A DNA stretch of 64,000 bases from Psilocybe azurescens (Eukaryota > Basidiomycota > Agaricomycetes > Agaricales > Agrocybaceae). Location: the NCBI GenBank assembly GCA_023853785.1, contig JAJIRX010000567.1:930001-994000 (forward strand). The letters are read 5' to 3'. The position numbers and the translations under genes are program-made. Numbering within the stretch: the first letter of the stretch is position 1; every line of letters starts with the position of its first letter. Below the pieces are notes generated by a model. The model was not told where the DNA came from. It saw only the letters and a program-made list of their open reading frames with translations, and did not search any database. This document shows positions 22,923-36,953 of the stretch, piece by piece.

Positions 22923-25900
22923 CTACATTTCCTCTTTGAGTATCGCAGTGATGTGTGCTCTGGCCACTCTGCTGTCTGTTGTTGCTCCGCCGAACCCCCG
23001 AACTAGAGCAGATATTTCGAAATGACCGGACGCCAAGAAACACACGGACGTGGTGATCTCGCGAGATTCACCACTTTCAAGACGACCCACAGGAAGATCT
23101 GTCAGAACCCCTTCATAAATAATGTACTCCGATGGATTAGCTTCCAAGTCCATCGCGAAGACCAGAGATGACGCTGCATAATCATGGTCAGCTTGGGACG
23201 TTAGTTTGACTGTTTGAGAAGACTTACGAGTCAAGTTTACGACTGTTGCTTTCAACTCTACGAATTCGTTGACTTTGGGGTAGTGTCGTGATCCGTTGCC
23301 ATTTACGTCTTTTTGAGTCACGTCGTCGTTAGAACCAAGTGACAAGGATACGCGGGCAATCTCTAGTCGGAAGACTTCAAGCATTGGCAATGTCATCCTC
23401 TGAGCTCTAAAGGATAGTTCCCCTGATCTTGTTCCACCAGTCTTTAGAATGCACGTCAGCCAATACGAAGCCATCTCAAGGTATTCGCATACCTCATGCC
23501 AACGACCCTGAACGCATTTGAACAATTCTTCCCTATACCAGAACAATTCACGTTGCGCTCTCTGTTCGGCTTCAGACAGGCTTGACTGAGCTAATACAAA
23601 CTGCCTATCAGATAATGTCGGGATTGGCTTTGAAAGATTTTTTTCTTCCAGCAGAATTTTCTTAATGGGAATTACCAGCCTGGACAAAATCAGCGTATGC
23701 TAACTTAAAATAATTTGCATGCCCACCTTGAAACTGAGCCCGGTGGTATGGTTGTTGTTGAGGACGCGGTCGATTCTCCATGTTGAGTTCTGATTAACGT
23801 GACGTCGAAAGGAGACCCATATGTGTTCCGCACTTCTATTGAAAACAAGCACCAGCCAGCATCATCTTCAAAGTGAAGAGAACTCATCCGAGAGTTTTTA
23901 GGGTTGTTATTTCGTCGCAGCGACTGGGGATATGAAGGAAATTGCAACAGGTCCATCCCGTTGCACTCGAGCATATGGTAGACCGTGACCATTAACGGGT
24001 ATGACACTTGACGAACATAGAATACATCTGAATCGCGAAGATTTGGGTCTTCGGCATGAGAATATGAAATGTGAATGACACCATTGTGGCTATCGTATAA
24101 CTGTCAATATATGCTATTGGAGACGTGGTAAAATAAACGCACCACCCAACCTTTCCATAGCACTCAAGTGTCAATGTTAAATTATGGTTAGGTGCAATAG
24201 TCTTGGCTTCGTCTTGATCCCAGGAAAACACTGGTCTGTGAATCAGATTATACTCTGTTTCGTATGTATCAGATACGGAGAGATTCCCGTCAGCGAGAGC
24301 CTTTTGCGCGGGTTCTATCGTAGAATCCTCAAATGCGAAGTGTAAAAAATCGACGGTGATGGGCGAAACATTTTCCAGGGTCAATCTGATTGTCGATCTA
24401 TAAACGAAGGTCAAAACTGGCTCAATCAAAAGGAAAGAATGGTTCTCTACTTTTCACCGTCGTATAACATCAGCGCTCCGTGAGTAATGGAACTTCGCCG
24501 AATTCGAAGGAGAGGTTGCTCAGGTACGACTTTGCATTCCAAAAACCTAAATGATGGTCCACCGGAACCTTCTGCAGATGGTTTGCTCGCTTGTTTTTCG
24601 TGCCTTGTCCACACATAACGGTCCAATCCTGAGTATTTGGACCGACCATTTTCGGAGTTTATTGTCCTTCGTTTGCGAGAAATGCGTTCTTCTTCCTGGG
24701 CCGTGTAAAGAGGTAGAATATATTCCCGAATGACTCCTCCAGGAGCCTGGACAAAACACCCGCGAACAATCAGTGTACCTGTCTCTATTGCCTTTCCTGA
24801 AAGAACAGCTTGATGGAGAGTGTTGGCAGGAATTACAACTCGGAGAGGCTGGGATTCGAATGCAGCGCCTGAGGTACTATAAAGATTTATGTTTACGCTA
24901 AAAATATTCAGCCGCCATGTTAAACTCACCTTAAAGAAAGTTCTTGTAACTCCAAATCAAAGATGTAAGGATTCTGTAAGGTGATAACAAATTCTAAAAC
25001 TTCATTTTGCACGACTAAGGACTTTTCCTGTAGGCTACGTTAAGGTCCAATGTTAATGAGAAGAGGGAAGATGAAAACACCTTTCCTGCTGCCGCCTTCC
25101 TGGGATTGTAAAGGAATGGGTCGACAATCCCTTGCACAAGAGGCTTCAAGTCGCTGACTTTATGTTGGATTGAACGAGGTTTTTCAACAGGGATACGAAT
25201 GGCGGGCAGCCTAAAACAGCATGTCAAAACCGGGATAAATGATAAACGGAAAGTACGCACGGTGCAATGGACATGCTGACAATAGGTCTGCCTGACCAGT
25301 ATTCAACAGCTCTTGAATCACCTCTTCTTCTCGCCGTAACCAATGCACGCGAGGCAGTAGAGTACAGGTGGTACTGATCTCCAGATGTCAGGACACTTTG
25401 AAGTGTTTTCAAAGACGAAAGCGCGAATTGGGCGACAGTAGGAAAATCTGCAAGGTGTTGTTCAGTTCACTGGATGTGACGATGCAGCCAGCAAATTGTA
25501 TCATACCAGGTAGAGCTTCTGCTACGGCAACCGCTTCACGAACGACGCCTACTTGTAGCTCGGGCCAACCACAGGGTTCGCGGAGTTCTTCAATAATATC
25601 CTCGTCGTAGTCGCTCAAAGACGGAGGACTGTCGGAAATGTGTTTCTTGGTTTCTTCCACTAATCCAACTGCCTCTAGATTTATGCCCAATACTTTGCAG
25701 ATATACTTGAGTAATCGAAGCACGCTCTCGTTTCCAGCTGAGCTTTCGCTGATCCGCACGCCGACGGAACCCCAGTTGCCTCCTACGATTGGGTGGACGT
25801 TATGAATGCCCAATCCAGCACTTTGGGCCGTTGGTTGCGAAAATCCATCCTCTTCCCGACCACAGACCATGAGATCTAAAATACACCCAAGTACTTCCCG

Positions 25901-27617
25901 AAGTACATAAGCTTCTTTGCGTTGATAACCAAGGCACGAATAGAAGCTAGCCATCGTTTCTAAAATGGCTATGCGTTCTCTTTGTCCCAGATGCAATAGC
26001 CATGGCCCATGTAGCTGACTTAATACTGCTGATATCGACGCCCGCGTAATGCCAGTGATTGAGCTCAAGCGTTCTAATATTAACCAGCTGTCTTTTTCAT
26101 CAGATGACAAAGTTGGAGGTAGTTGAGGTTTGGGACCTGACTGTAGCATGATGGTAAATGCAAGCGGCCCCCAACCTTTGGAAGACCAGACAGAAAATAA
26201 TAGAGCCGACTGTCGAAGGACGCATCCACAAAAGAGATATGCAAGAAGGGAATGCATTTGTTCGCCATCAGGAGCGGGTGTTTTCTGATATAGATTTATC
26301 GCCTGTTGCAGTCTGTCACTGACATCTGTCCAAGGCTCTTTTACAGCACTCAATGAATTGTTCTGTTACCCAGAGGGTCAGAGTCACTCCTCCTGGACAA
26401 GATAAAAGAAAATCACCAATCCATGTCCCACAGACCAAGCATCGATTATCGCGACAGTCGCCATTCCTTCTAGAGTGCAAGCATACCAAAGGGGGTCATG
26501 GGAGCTTCGGAAGATTTGGACAGCCTCATTGTACCTAGTTTTAGCTCAATGTGTGCGTATGAGAAGTAGTTAGAATTTGAAACATACCAGATCATTGCAT
26601 CTTCCGTCCTCCCAGAAAGAAGAAAGAAGTCGCCGAGCATTTTGTAAAGTCGTCCATGTGATGAGCTAGTACCAATGGTACTGAGTCTCTTTTCTGCGCC
26701 TGAACGCCTAATGTGGATTGTCTGGAAGTACTAGCATTGGCAGACGATGCGTTGCGCTTCATACTGGGTGCAGCACCGAGGCTGAAGGAAGACCTTGAAA
26801 CATCGGGTTGGCTATTGTGTGAGGTGATAATTGGTGGCGAATCTACTCTGGAGAGAGAGTTAAGAGATGAAGGCAATTCTGCCACAGGGGGGAGAAATGG
26901 CATTAGCGAAGCATTGAGATATTCGTTGCCCAAAGGAGTTTCTAAAGCCTGAACCTACTCAATCATAAGCAGATGTTGTATGTAGAACCAGAAAAGACTA
27001 ACCAGCACTCCAAATTCCGTAAGAATCTGGGAACATAATACTCCAAGTAATGTACCAATATGTAACTTCCTATTCGTTATGCAAGGAACTATAACCAGGC
27101 CTGGCAGGGTTTCTCCAGGGTCCAAATTTGCTGTGCCTTCTATATCTTCGAATGCAAAAGATTTCTCACCAGAGGATAGGTACTTCCAGAAGGGAATATA
27201 TCAGTGAGGGATGCACTGAATTGAGCATAGAGTGATTTCAGAGATTCAGTCTGGGAACATGTCGCGACGCCAATAACTGCAAGCGGGAAGTGTGACGGTC
27301 GCACAAGAGATAGTAGCGAGTGTGATTGGGGTGGCGGATGCGTTGGAAAGCTGAGATGGATGTTCCCTTTCGACAAGGGATTAGGGAGAAAGCGTGCAGC
27401 TTGATGATATATATTAATTGATGAACACCAGCGACTTCTCGGAACTAAACTGCTTACCTCTTCCATCTCTGGTATCGGTTGGAATTTCTCCCAGTCTTAT
27501 GGAGTCAAAGCTTCGTATTTCTTCAGCATAAGTGTCGAATGACGATTGCGGTATCAAACCGACGGGTATAAGTAGGATTCGGATATGTGCAAGCGAAGCA
27601 AAGACATGTGTGTCCAT
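22923..27617 (-). CDS. TRS120: TRAPPII complex subunit TRS120 (TRAPPC9)
   Basis: TRS120 is part of the TRAPPII exchange factor that activates Rab11/Ypt31 at the late Golgi. The start at 27617 gives FASLAHIRILLIPVGLIPQ and IRSFDSIRLGEIPTD, the conserved N-terminus. The middle has RLYKMLGDFFLLSGRTEDAM and WYNEAVQIFRSSHDPLWYAC, then the helical repeat region from WTDVSDRLQQAINLYQ. The C-terminal half is beta-rich (for example TIRLTLENVSPITVDFLHFA and WCLFSIEVRNTYGSPFDVTL). It ends ITAILKEEM. One break at the T4 run 26690-26693 needs one extra base to join VQAQKKR to LSTIGTSSSHGR. About a dozen short introns. Divergent from DPM2 across 300 bp. Confidence 0.87.
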
Positions 27618-27917
27618 GGATAAGACAACACTAGTCGATCAGTGTGATTATCCCGGGTATCGTTTCAGTCGGACTGAATGACCTGGGCAAAAACTGCAAG
27701 AAGGATGAAAGAAGATCTTTTGAAGAGATACAGGGAGCTTGTTGGTAACTGCTCTTAACTACTCTAAATTAGCAGCACACCCCCGATCATTGATCAAACA
27801 CATCCCGGTATCACATGATGGCCACGACCACCATCATCTCTTTGAGTTTCCTGCCCACTCAGACTCTGCTTGAACCACCAATTTAATTTCCTTTACGCCG
27901 CCAGATACTGACACACC

Positions 27918-28288
27918 ATGGTATGCCCTCTCTCCTATTCTCGTGCTATCTCCTTATCTTTGTTTGTTGTAGGGAGGAAGCGATAAAGCTCTAGGCGGGG
28001 CTATGCTACTGGCAGCGTCCGTTGTCTTCACATATTACACGACATGGGCCATACTTCTCGTGAGTAGCATTGTCCGCATGCCAAACAACTGTTTTTTGAA
28101 CAATGCTGCAGCCTTTCTTCGACAGCTCGAATCCTATACACAGTTGGTTCCCAGCTAGGGAATGGGCAGTGAGGTTACCTTCATTCATATTGGTTGTCGG
28201 CCTATCGGTCATTGGAGCGTTCCTGGGTTCGACAATCATAAACGAGAATCGAAAAAAGGCGGAACGAACCAGGCTACGGACGGCCTGA
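27918..28288 (+). CDS. DPM2: Dolichol-phosphate mannose synthase regulatory subunit DPM2
   Basis: DPM2 is a small ER membrane protein that stabilises dolichol-phosphate mannose synthase, which supplies mannose for N-glycans, GPI anchors and O-mannosylation. Three exons join exactly to 88 residues: the start codon alone (27918-27920), 27973-28059 and 28112-28288. Two membrane spans are visible: GAMLLAASVVFTYYTTWAIL and LPSFILVVGLSVIGAFLGST. Between them lies the characteristic PFFDSSNPIHSWFPAREWAV. The basic tail NENRKKAERTR is typical. The first intron begins directly after the ATG, so an ORF-based call would miss the start. Confidence 0.87.
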
Positions 28289-28392
28289 GCCCAAATATAA
28301 ATTATTACTATCATTTACACTACACATGTCCTTCTGCAAGTCCAGCAAAGCGTACCTGATATCCTCCTACATTCTTTCCAACTGAAGCGCTA

Positions 28393-31300
28393 TTAAGCAG
28401 CGGGCATTCTCCCATCTTTCCTGGACCTTTCACCTGGTACTCTGCCATGATCCCTTTTGCTTTCCGCGATACGTATTTTTTCAGCAGCCACGAGTTCCTT
28501 CCCTATCTGCTCTGAAAGAATGCTGTTGCTCAAAGTCTCGGAGGGCGGTTCGGACATGACTCGTACTGCTCGTGTAATCTTTAAGTTTAAGAAATGCTAA
28601 TCAACAATTCTGCTTTGTCAAGTAACAAAGCAACTTACCTTTCAGATAACGAATCACCGCGGGCTAGTAACCGCAGGCGATTCAAAATACTGATATGGGA
28701 GGATGTATCGAGAGCAAGAGATGATTTTAATGTGTGTATATATAGCAGTATGTCTGCCACGGATGTGCACGCTAATGACGTCAAAGTCTACAAGGCGCGT
28801 TAGTTGAGATGTTCCTGATTAACTGTATAAATAAAATCCTACAGGGTAAAGCCCAACTTGCGCTTCGGTCTCCAGTACCCCTAGGAACCCTTCAAAAGCG
28901 GGCCAGAGCTCATTCCAAACCCCATAGACTACAGTTTCACCGCCTTGAGTGAGTTTGGAAACAGAATGGGCAAGCTTGAGCCAGAGTTTCATCGAAATAT
29001 GCACTTGGTTCACATCGGTTGTCGCAGCTGCAGCTGTCGATATTCCAGAGGTAACATAGGATCGCAACAGGGCCGAGTATGTATTGCTGAAAGTAGAAAA
29101 GTAACCGAATATCATGGTTGTCCAATCATCATTCCCTTCTTGTAATGTCGCGAGAAGTAGGACATTCCAGGTTCGGATGCTCAAGGGAGGCCTAAGCGAT
29201 TTCTAGAAATATAGGTCAATTTTGCAGCGTTAGAAAAAAGGTGACCCTTAACAACGAACATCTGAAGATTGGTCCATGAACCGCTGAAAAACTGACGGGT
29301 CTTGGTTTGCAATAGACAGCAGTAGCTTGCCAGTTGCTACCACAGCCTGGAAATCGGACTCGATACTTTCGTCGTGCCATAAATAATTCTGGAGGAATGC
29401 ATAAGCATCGTCGGCCATGTTGCGGAAAATAAGATTATGAATTGACGATGGTGGAAGGGTGTTAGCATCCTCCGAAGTTGTTAAACACTACAAAGAGGAT
29501 TTGAATTGCTTGAATATTAACAACAGCGAGTTGGGCACACCTCTATCAATGACTTCATTGTCAGCGGAAGAATTTTGGTTTTCATTCGAAAGCCATCCAA
29601 AAGAATCTCAAAAGAACGCCGACAATATCGATGACTCCCGCTGAAGTTTCTGGAGTTTCTGACCGATATGCGGCAGTGGCTTGAATCAGGCGGAATAAAT
29701 CAGGCGTCTTGACATGTAGTCTGTTCGATACGACTCGGACTACGGTATCAACGTATGGCAATAAATCCTTGAACAATGTCAATGTCAGTTCACAGCAAAG
29801 ATGACGAAAAAATAACCTGCGGGTTACCTTTACATGTTTCTTGTTGTTTCGTATCAGCGTCACTGATATTGAGATGACAGGTGAAGGGTCTGCTCCGTCA
29901 ATTGTCCCATCTGACATCCGACGGACTAGTTGTATGAGGTGTTGGCCGGTAACTTGACATCAGAGACCATTGTGAGGAAAGCAGACAAGCAGAAGCAGGC
30001 AACAGGTATGAAACTTACACATTAAAAGGTCCAAACTGTAGCCTTCGTTGTACACAACCTCCACGAATGTGGCAATGTTCTGCAGAACGGTTGGGAAAAT
30101 AGTAGGATCACATTCAGTGGCCCGGCTGAAGGTATCACGAAGTAATGGGTCGCAAATGAATTGAGGTATCAAGCTTGTATCTTTTCCTTGACCATTGAAT
30201 ACTTCGTTTAAAACGATGAAAAATTCCGTCTGCAGCGGTCGCTACATAATGCTATTAGTGACAGAAGATGCGATAATAGAAAAGAAATTTACCCTCATCA
30301 GACTGAGAAGTAAACCGCTCTGGCAAAAACTACTTCAACTTCAATAAAGATCCAGAAGGGGAACGAGTTATTGCAAGCTACTCACGACTGAAGTGCAGTC
30401 CCGATGAGCAACTTGCCATGAACGACAAGTGCATCTTGACTGTTTCGTATCTGTGATGCAATCTCAGCTGCCACGAGTTCAAGAATAGTCCTAGAAATGT
30501 TTGAAACATCGTCAACTAGATCATGAAAAGGCGAGAATTGAGACAATGGACGTACGCTACAGTGGCTCCTAAGAAAGTATGCCACTTCTTGATAGAAGCA
30601 TGGGCAATGGATAGCGACAATTGACGAATTTCATAGCTTATATCTTTGGACAGCAATCCAGTTGCACGTAAGATGGCACCACGCAGCAATGGTTGTAAAT
30701 GTCGAAACAGCCGGTCTTCGAAGTCATACTTGTGAATGGCAATATGTAATGCTTCAAGAGCAGACTTCAGTGTCAGGACAGGTAGAGATGACAAGTCCCG
30801 AAGCTTTCCAAGTATACATAGACTAGCATCCAGGAAAGTGGATCCAATCAAAACATTGATTGTCTTGTCATCAGGCCCGTTGGGAATTCCGAGCGCTGTA
30901 TATGGTAGCTTGGCGTAATGTGGCGCATCAATAACACGGACCAACTCTTCAACACAAGGGTAAGCTGATTCTGAAATATCCGTAATGTTGTCGAATTGCA
31001 AGTGGAATGACTGTCCGCTTGGAGTTGGGATCACCGAGACTCGGCTAAAGCCAGCGATCTGGACAAACTGGACCTTTAGTTTCATGATAGAGAAGTTGTC
31101 GATTTCAATGCCGTCCGCTATCATCTGGAGACTAAGAAGAACAAGGGAAATCTATGAAGTGCTATGAGACCACGATTATAATTGCAGACCAGTTCTTTTG
31201 GGCTTACTCGGAGATGGGACAGATCAGGATCTGTGCTGGATAAATTATAGACCTCCCTTGCCCTCTTGTCAAGGGGCTAAAAAATGTCAATAGTAGTAGC

Positions 31301-34300
31301 CTTAGCAAGGGCAATTTCTCTTACCGGATCCGCGGGAGAGATAAACGGAGTGTCTGTGCCATTTGGGTCGTAGTCATATTCCATGAGGGTGTCTATTATC
31401 TGTTCCCAACCCAACACTAAGGAAACAGTTACGAGATATTTTTGTAGGAAAATTGAAACAAGACGTACCTCTCCACGCTGGGAAATGGGGACGAAGTTGT
31501 ATGAGAAATCCGACGAGGCGTGCCCTTTCGGTGATTGGAGCCTTTATCAACGACTCGTTCCAACACTGAGAGATTACCTCAAAGTGAACCGGTAGAAGTA
31601 CAGACGAGAAGGTCCTGACGGCAATCCGAATTTCTTCCTATTCGAAGTTCATTAATACCGTAAGTCTGAAGTATAGAGACCTTACATTTGGATCTGCCCA
31701 TAGAGCAGTGAAGAAGAAATAAAATATCTCGATTACACTTGACCGCCACTGTCTTCCTTCGACGTTAAATGCGGGACTGGTGACATCTGAGATCATTCGG
31801 AATAGCCGATTCACGCCAGATAACCTTCAGAAACCATGACTGAGGATATATGACAGATATATTGTTATACAAACATACCTCTGCTCAATGGAACTTGCAG
31901 AGAAGTCCATACAAGTACGTAGAATTTCTTGAAAATGTTCTGGATCTATCAGGAGACTTCGTAGTAGCAAGTTTGTGCGGACAAGCGCGAGGTCCTCTTG
32001 TTGTATATCATAAACGTTCCATGTACTACAAAAGCTATTAGGCGCATGTTGTTGACAAAAGAGATTAAGCATACCACAGGGCTAGAAGCTTTCCACTTCG
32101 TAATATAAAGTTGTCGATTTCAAAGCCTTCCAGAAAGGGTGATTCCATAATGAACATATTCAAAAACTTCGCCACAAGGCTTGTAACATCGTTGACATTG
32201 CTTTGGAGGTAGAGGTGCAAGGCGTCGAGTATCTCTGGCTCGATAAAGACTGGATCAATGACACCAGAGCCGTGAACGTTCACCTTTCTCCTAAATAGAA
32301 GTTTGAGAATGTGTGATGTTACTATTGAGATTAACTTACCTTGAGGGCAATTCTTGAAGTTCCTCTGAAAGTACCATTCCTGCAGCCAGAATCTTAGATC
32401 TTTCGCACCCATAGATTCGTAAGCACGCCGCAAGAGAGCGTCGAATGATAACAACCCTTCCGCAGGTCGTTCAATTATTTAAAAAAACACAGGTTATTGT
32501 GGTTACTCACGGAATCGAGGCATCTGCCACAGAGAATAAGGATTCTATAATTTTAGGGGCCAAATGGGACTGAAGGGATGATATAACGCCTTGCAAATCT
32601 TGTCTGCCGGAGGACCTCAGCCAAAGGGAAAGAAGAACAGCTTTTGATAACATGTTTGCATTCTCGAAACGGTTGAGCTTGTCGGACATCGTAAGCTTCA
32701 AAAATTGCTTGAAAGAGGTAGTAGGGATGTTGATGCCGGATTTAATCACGCTCGAAAGGTAAGTTAGCGATCTTGAAAGGCCCACAGGGGACTCGCGCGC
32801 AAAGTTAAGGATGGCTCTCAGCGGGTCGACGTGTAGAGCAAGAGAGGGGTTAGAAGTAGGGTCAACCATAACCGTGCTACGTTGGGCGGCGTCGGTCTCG
32901 TTCCCCCAGAGTCGCACCAGTGATGGCATTGGCTGTATATTGGTTTATAGCAGGACTGTAAATAGATAGTATTGGCACACCCACTTTATCGACTTCATTT
33001 AAATCAATAACCAAGTTTATCCAGCGAATGAATATTTCATCAAATGCATCGAAGATGACTGAACACTGGCACAGCTTGACAATTGCACGAAGAAGGTCGT
33101 CACATCGTTTGGAAAGCTACAACAAATGTTGAATCAGTTTGGTTATAATAAGGTCACTTGATTGCAAACACATTTTTGCGGTACCAGTGTGTAGTAGTAT
33201 GTCGATTTCAGCAAAGTTTCGATCGGCCACAGCTTGTGAACACGTGTCGAAGACAGTTTGACAATAGAATTGAGGGTGTAAATTGCGCAGCTCAAAAAGC
33301 CACGGCACTGCAAATCTAGCAATCAAGGAACGCCGCGCTGTGACGTAGTCGCCACCATTGCTGGCCAGATTAGACAAACCAGGTCGTAGATCTGATAACA
33401 TAGGCCACGGTTGTCCGTATCGTTCATAACGGACTCCAGGGAGTGGCTTTTGTTTGGCCACAAACTCGCGAAGTATGACAGCTAGGCTGTCGTCCTACGC
33501 GATATAAGTATAGATACATACGTTTAAGAGATCACCCACTTCATCTAATATCCATAGTATCACGCGCATGGCAAGCCTCTTGAGGCCGTATTCAGAAGCC
33601 AGGCCATTAGGCCAAAATCTTCTTGTAAGCAAAAGGAAGCCAAATTCATTTGTAGAAAGGTCCAGATCCCCCAAAGACGCCTCGACAGATGAAACCAGTG
33701 TTTCCACATTCATAGAGAGATCAAGCCCCAGAGGGAGCGGGAACATGCATTTGACATCCTTTTCTTTGAAAATGTCCTCGAAAGGAAGTGGGTTACGGTC
33801 CACACGTTCAAAAAAGGACAAGTGATGGAGCTGATTGAGAATGAACTTTGCAGCAGGTTCCAAACGTATTGTGAAGTCGATCGCCAGGATGTTCCTCATG
33901 TGTATTATTGATGCAGACTCGAAAGGATACGCAATGGACTCAGCATCGTCGTCGCTAATGTTCGGAAATTGATCCACGTTTAGGAGATTTGAAGCCGTTT
34001 GAATAGTGTTGCGACTCTGAGGAAACGAGGTTTTGATGGTCGCTGTTACGTATTCCAGGTAAGACCAATCAAACATGATTGAAGGCTTGGATTTGGTTGC
34101 ATCGTTGTCCTGTACATACTGCTGGGTTAGAGGGGAATATTCAAGCACTCCAGAGGCAAGGATGTCGTGACAACGCTGGATGACTTGATGAAGCTCGAAA
34201 GTCTTCAGTTGGCGGGCGCCGTGCTGAGTGATGTTATCTTCCTCAGCAATGACAACCGACCCAAACTCAATACCGTTGACAATGATCTGCTGTTGAATTT

Positions 34301-36503
34301 GTAAAACGTTGTGGAAAATAGCGACCTCCTCGTAACTGCAATTATTGAGTTGCTCATCTGTAAACCGCAAAACCTCAAAGTAATCTAAACACGAACGTCG
34401 AAATGTCGCCCAGTTGATGATTATTTCCTTTGAAGTCACCTGATAGGATCCGCATTTCCTGGACGGTTCGAGTGATGGGACACATTTCTTGTGGAGAGAC
34501 ATTTGGCACCATTCACATTTGAGTCCTTGAGAAAAACATCCCCACAGAGGTGTCCAGCAAGCGAAGCATAAGCAAAGCGTGAACCAATTTGCTGGTTTAA
34601 GTTGGTGGTTGCATGGATTGTATATGGAGGTGGCAATGTCGACATTGGGTTGAAGGTCGGAGAACCTGTACATGGCAATGTGGACACGAGCATCGTCTGC
34701 CATAGAGTACTGAATTTCGTAGTTTCCTTGAGGATAGTCGTAACAATCAAAATGGATTGCCGTCAAGCATAAAGGGCAGAGTAAGGCAAATTCGGTGATA
34801 GATTTTAGACAAGACCGACAATCTTCGTGTAGCATACCTTCAAGACGAGCGCGTCTTTGAAGTCCAGCAAAATACCACGGCACAAAGTGATGAGCGTAGG
34901 AGTTGCGTGAATTGTCGAATACACAGAACGGGCTACTAATAATCGCATGACCGACAGAACTTGGCCATAGTCTCGCAAGAGATGTAATGGCCATACGTCG
35001 CGCTTTCGAGCCACGGTAAGCAATGATTTCAAGAAGATCGTTGTATGTGTCAAGTTTCGAACTTGAGATCAACCTGAGGAGGCTAGTTAGCCGATAGGAT
35101 ACTTCAACATTGCTTTCATCTGTGTCTTCAGGTTTGTTTAAGGAATCTAGCATGGCGCCGATTAGAGGCGGGAGAAGGAATGCAAGGTAGTATATGGTGG
35201 TAGGTTGGCGCGGGTTATTAGTAGACTGAACCTCGTTCGTTGAATTAGACACTGAGGTCCATTTTGACCCTGATTGGGACGGTAGACCTTCCGCTGGAAC
35301 TTCTTCTATCTGGATCGAGACGATAGGATCATCATCATCATCATCATACTCTCCGTTGAAACCATTATGTCGATCGTCAACTGCAAAGGGACATGAGAGA
35401 GAGGCTTTAATGACATGTACAAGCATACCGTTCTGCTCATCGGAAGATGATAAACCTTGAATGTGATGCAGGTGCTGAAGAATGGTCCTGATAACGTTTG
35501 ATTCGAAGAAAAGCAGTAAACGGGCATGCATTTGATACGGGAATGTGAAGAACGCGGGTATTACAGCAAAAGCTATTTGTGATATGACGCGTGGATTATG
35601 ACGATGACTGTAAATCAAGAACTGTGCGACGTTTAAAGTGAGAATTTGAAGCGTATTCGGGGGCCTAGATGGACGCGGTGACGCAACACGATAGCGACAA
35701 TCCTCCGAAACAATAGAATGAAGAATTGAAACACAGAGTGATAGTAATTCAGGGACGTGTATTTGTCCCCTCTGTGGGGATGATGACCTCGAGCGTTTTC
35801 CTGGGGACTTGGATATACGCCTCGACTTTCTAAAGGGTGATGAAAGTCTAGAGTCCCTCATTCCTTCGCCTCTGGAGTCTTGATTATCAGGACTATTTAG
35901 AGGTTGTCGTCTTTAGAATATTTAAGTGAAAGGGTATAGCGCGTACCTATCGTCAAATATTTGCCATCCTTGAGCAAGTGACATTGTGAGGACGTCCTTA
36001 AGTTGCATCATTAGCTCAATTGTATCATCAGTCGTGAAGGTAGAATCATTTTCGTCGTCCGAATGCTCTGTAACGTTTACAGAACGTTTCTCCGACCGAT
36101 ATTCCTGTCTGGAGCCTAGTTTAACGGCCTCTCGGAGCGATTCTGCTAGTGCTCCGAAGCCTCTTTCGGTGGAACCGTGGACAATGCTGGTGAGGCTGTC
36201 GACAACAGATTCTGGCTTCGTCCGATTGGCAAGTTGTACGAGAACGTGTGAGAGCAATTTTCGGGATTCATTTAGCGCTCGAGTAATGGTACTAGGTAGA
36301 ACATTGGATGGAGGCTTGACAGTGTACGGTGAAAATGACGTTCGTGTCGTTGGTGAGACGGGAAGTCCGCCAGAAGTTGGTTCGTTAGATAGTTCTCGTG
36401 TGGGTGACGCTTGCGGTTCCCAAGGATCGTCATAGACATTGAAAGTGAAGTTCACGTTGGTATCAATACGCGACAAGTTATTCCAGTTCGGTCCATCAGT
36501 CAT
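28393..36503 (-). CDS. Very large conserved protein with C1-type zinc finger, possibly UNC80-like
   Basis: About 8 kb with many short introns. The reading frames pass continuously from exon to exon, so I treat it as one gene of roughly 2,400 residues. After a Ser/Thr-rich N-terminus and a basic RKSRRISKSPGKRSRSSSP patch comes a long helical region. A C1-like zinc finger lies near 34700-34440, with spacing H-x12-C-x2-C-x13-C-x2-C-x4-H-x2-C-x9-C (core CFACWTPLWGCFSQGLKCEW). The remainder is helical, repeat-like sequence without enzymatic motifs. It ends RVMSEPPSETLSNSILSEQI and then ERSRKDGRMPAA. Overall size and helical repeat architecture recall UNC80, the scaffold of NALCN/Cch1-type channels, but I cannot align it and the match is tentative. 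The join near 28640 is out of phase unless one G is added. Confidence 0.6.
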
Positions 36504-36953
36504 CAACAAGTCGAGGCGTTAACAAGTCGTGTATATAGTATCTATTGGATTGAATTATTAGGTCACGCAATCCAGAGGAACGTCAAAATGTGTTGAATTT
36601 GAAGGTGATAACAAAGTACGAGCCTATAAATGAGTCTGAAATATAGATGAAACTGATGTTGTAGTGCTGTTCAACTTGGAGGCTGCTGCTGGTTGCTCAT
36701 TCCGGAGTCTGCGAAGTGCTCGGATGTTTGCTCGATTAGTCCATATCCGAATCGTTGACTTCGGGTGCAGATATAAAGAAACCACAGACATGCTCTCACT
36801 ATCATCTACATCATCCAGACATTCTAAACATTATAATCGCGTTCAGGCGCCCTCCCTTCTCTACAAAGCCGTTCAATAACGTTCGAATTCACTTGTTCAG
36901 TTTGTCAAGTAATTCAGAAAGTGAATAACACTGGAAACTCCACAGTCACTATT
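36504..36953. promoter_or_regulatory. Divergent promoter region, large C1 gene and DUF4211 gene
   Basis: A 450 bp gap between two divergent start codons. A short plus-strand open frame (36664-36879) has no conserved content. I see no clear motif. Confidence 0.35.

Noticed and set aside
22923..28288. TRS120-VPS55-DPM2 as a functional operon-like trafficking cluster
   Set aside because: Genes are on different strands with separate promoters; fungal neighbours of related function are common by chance.
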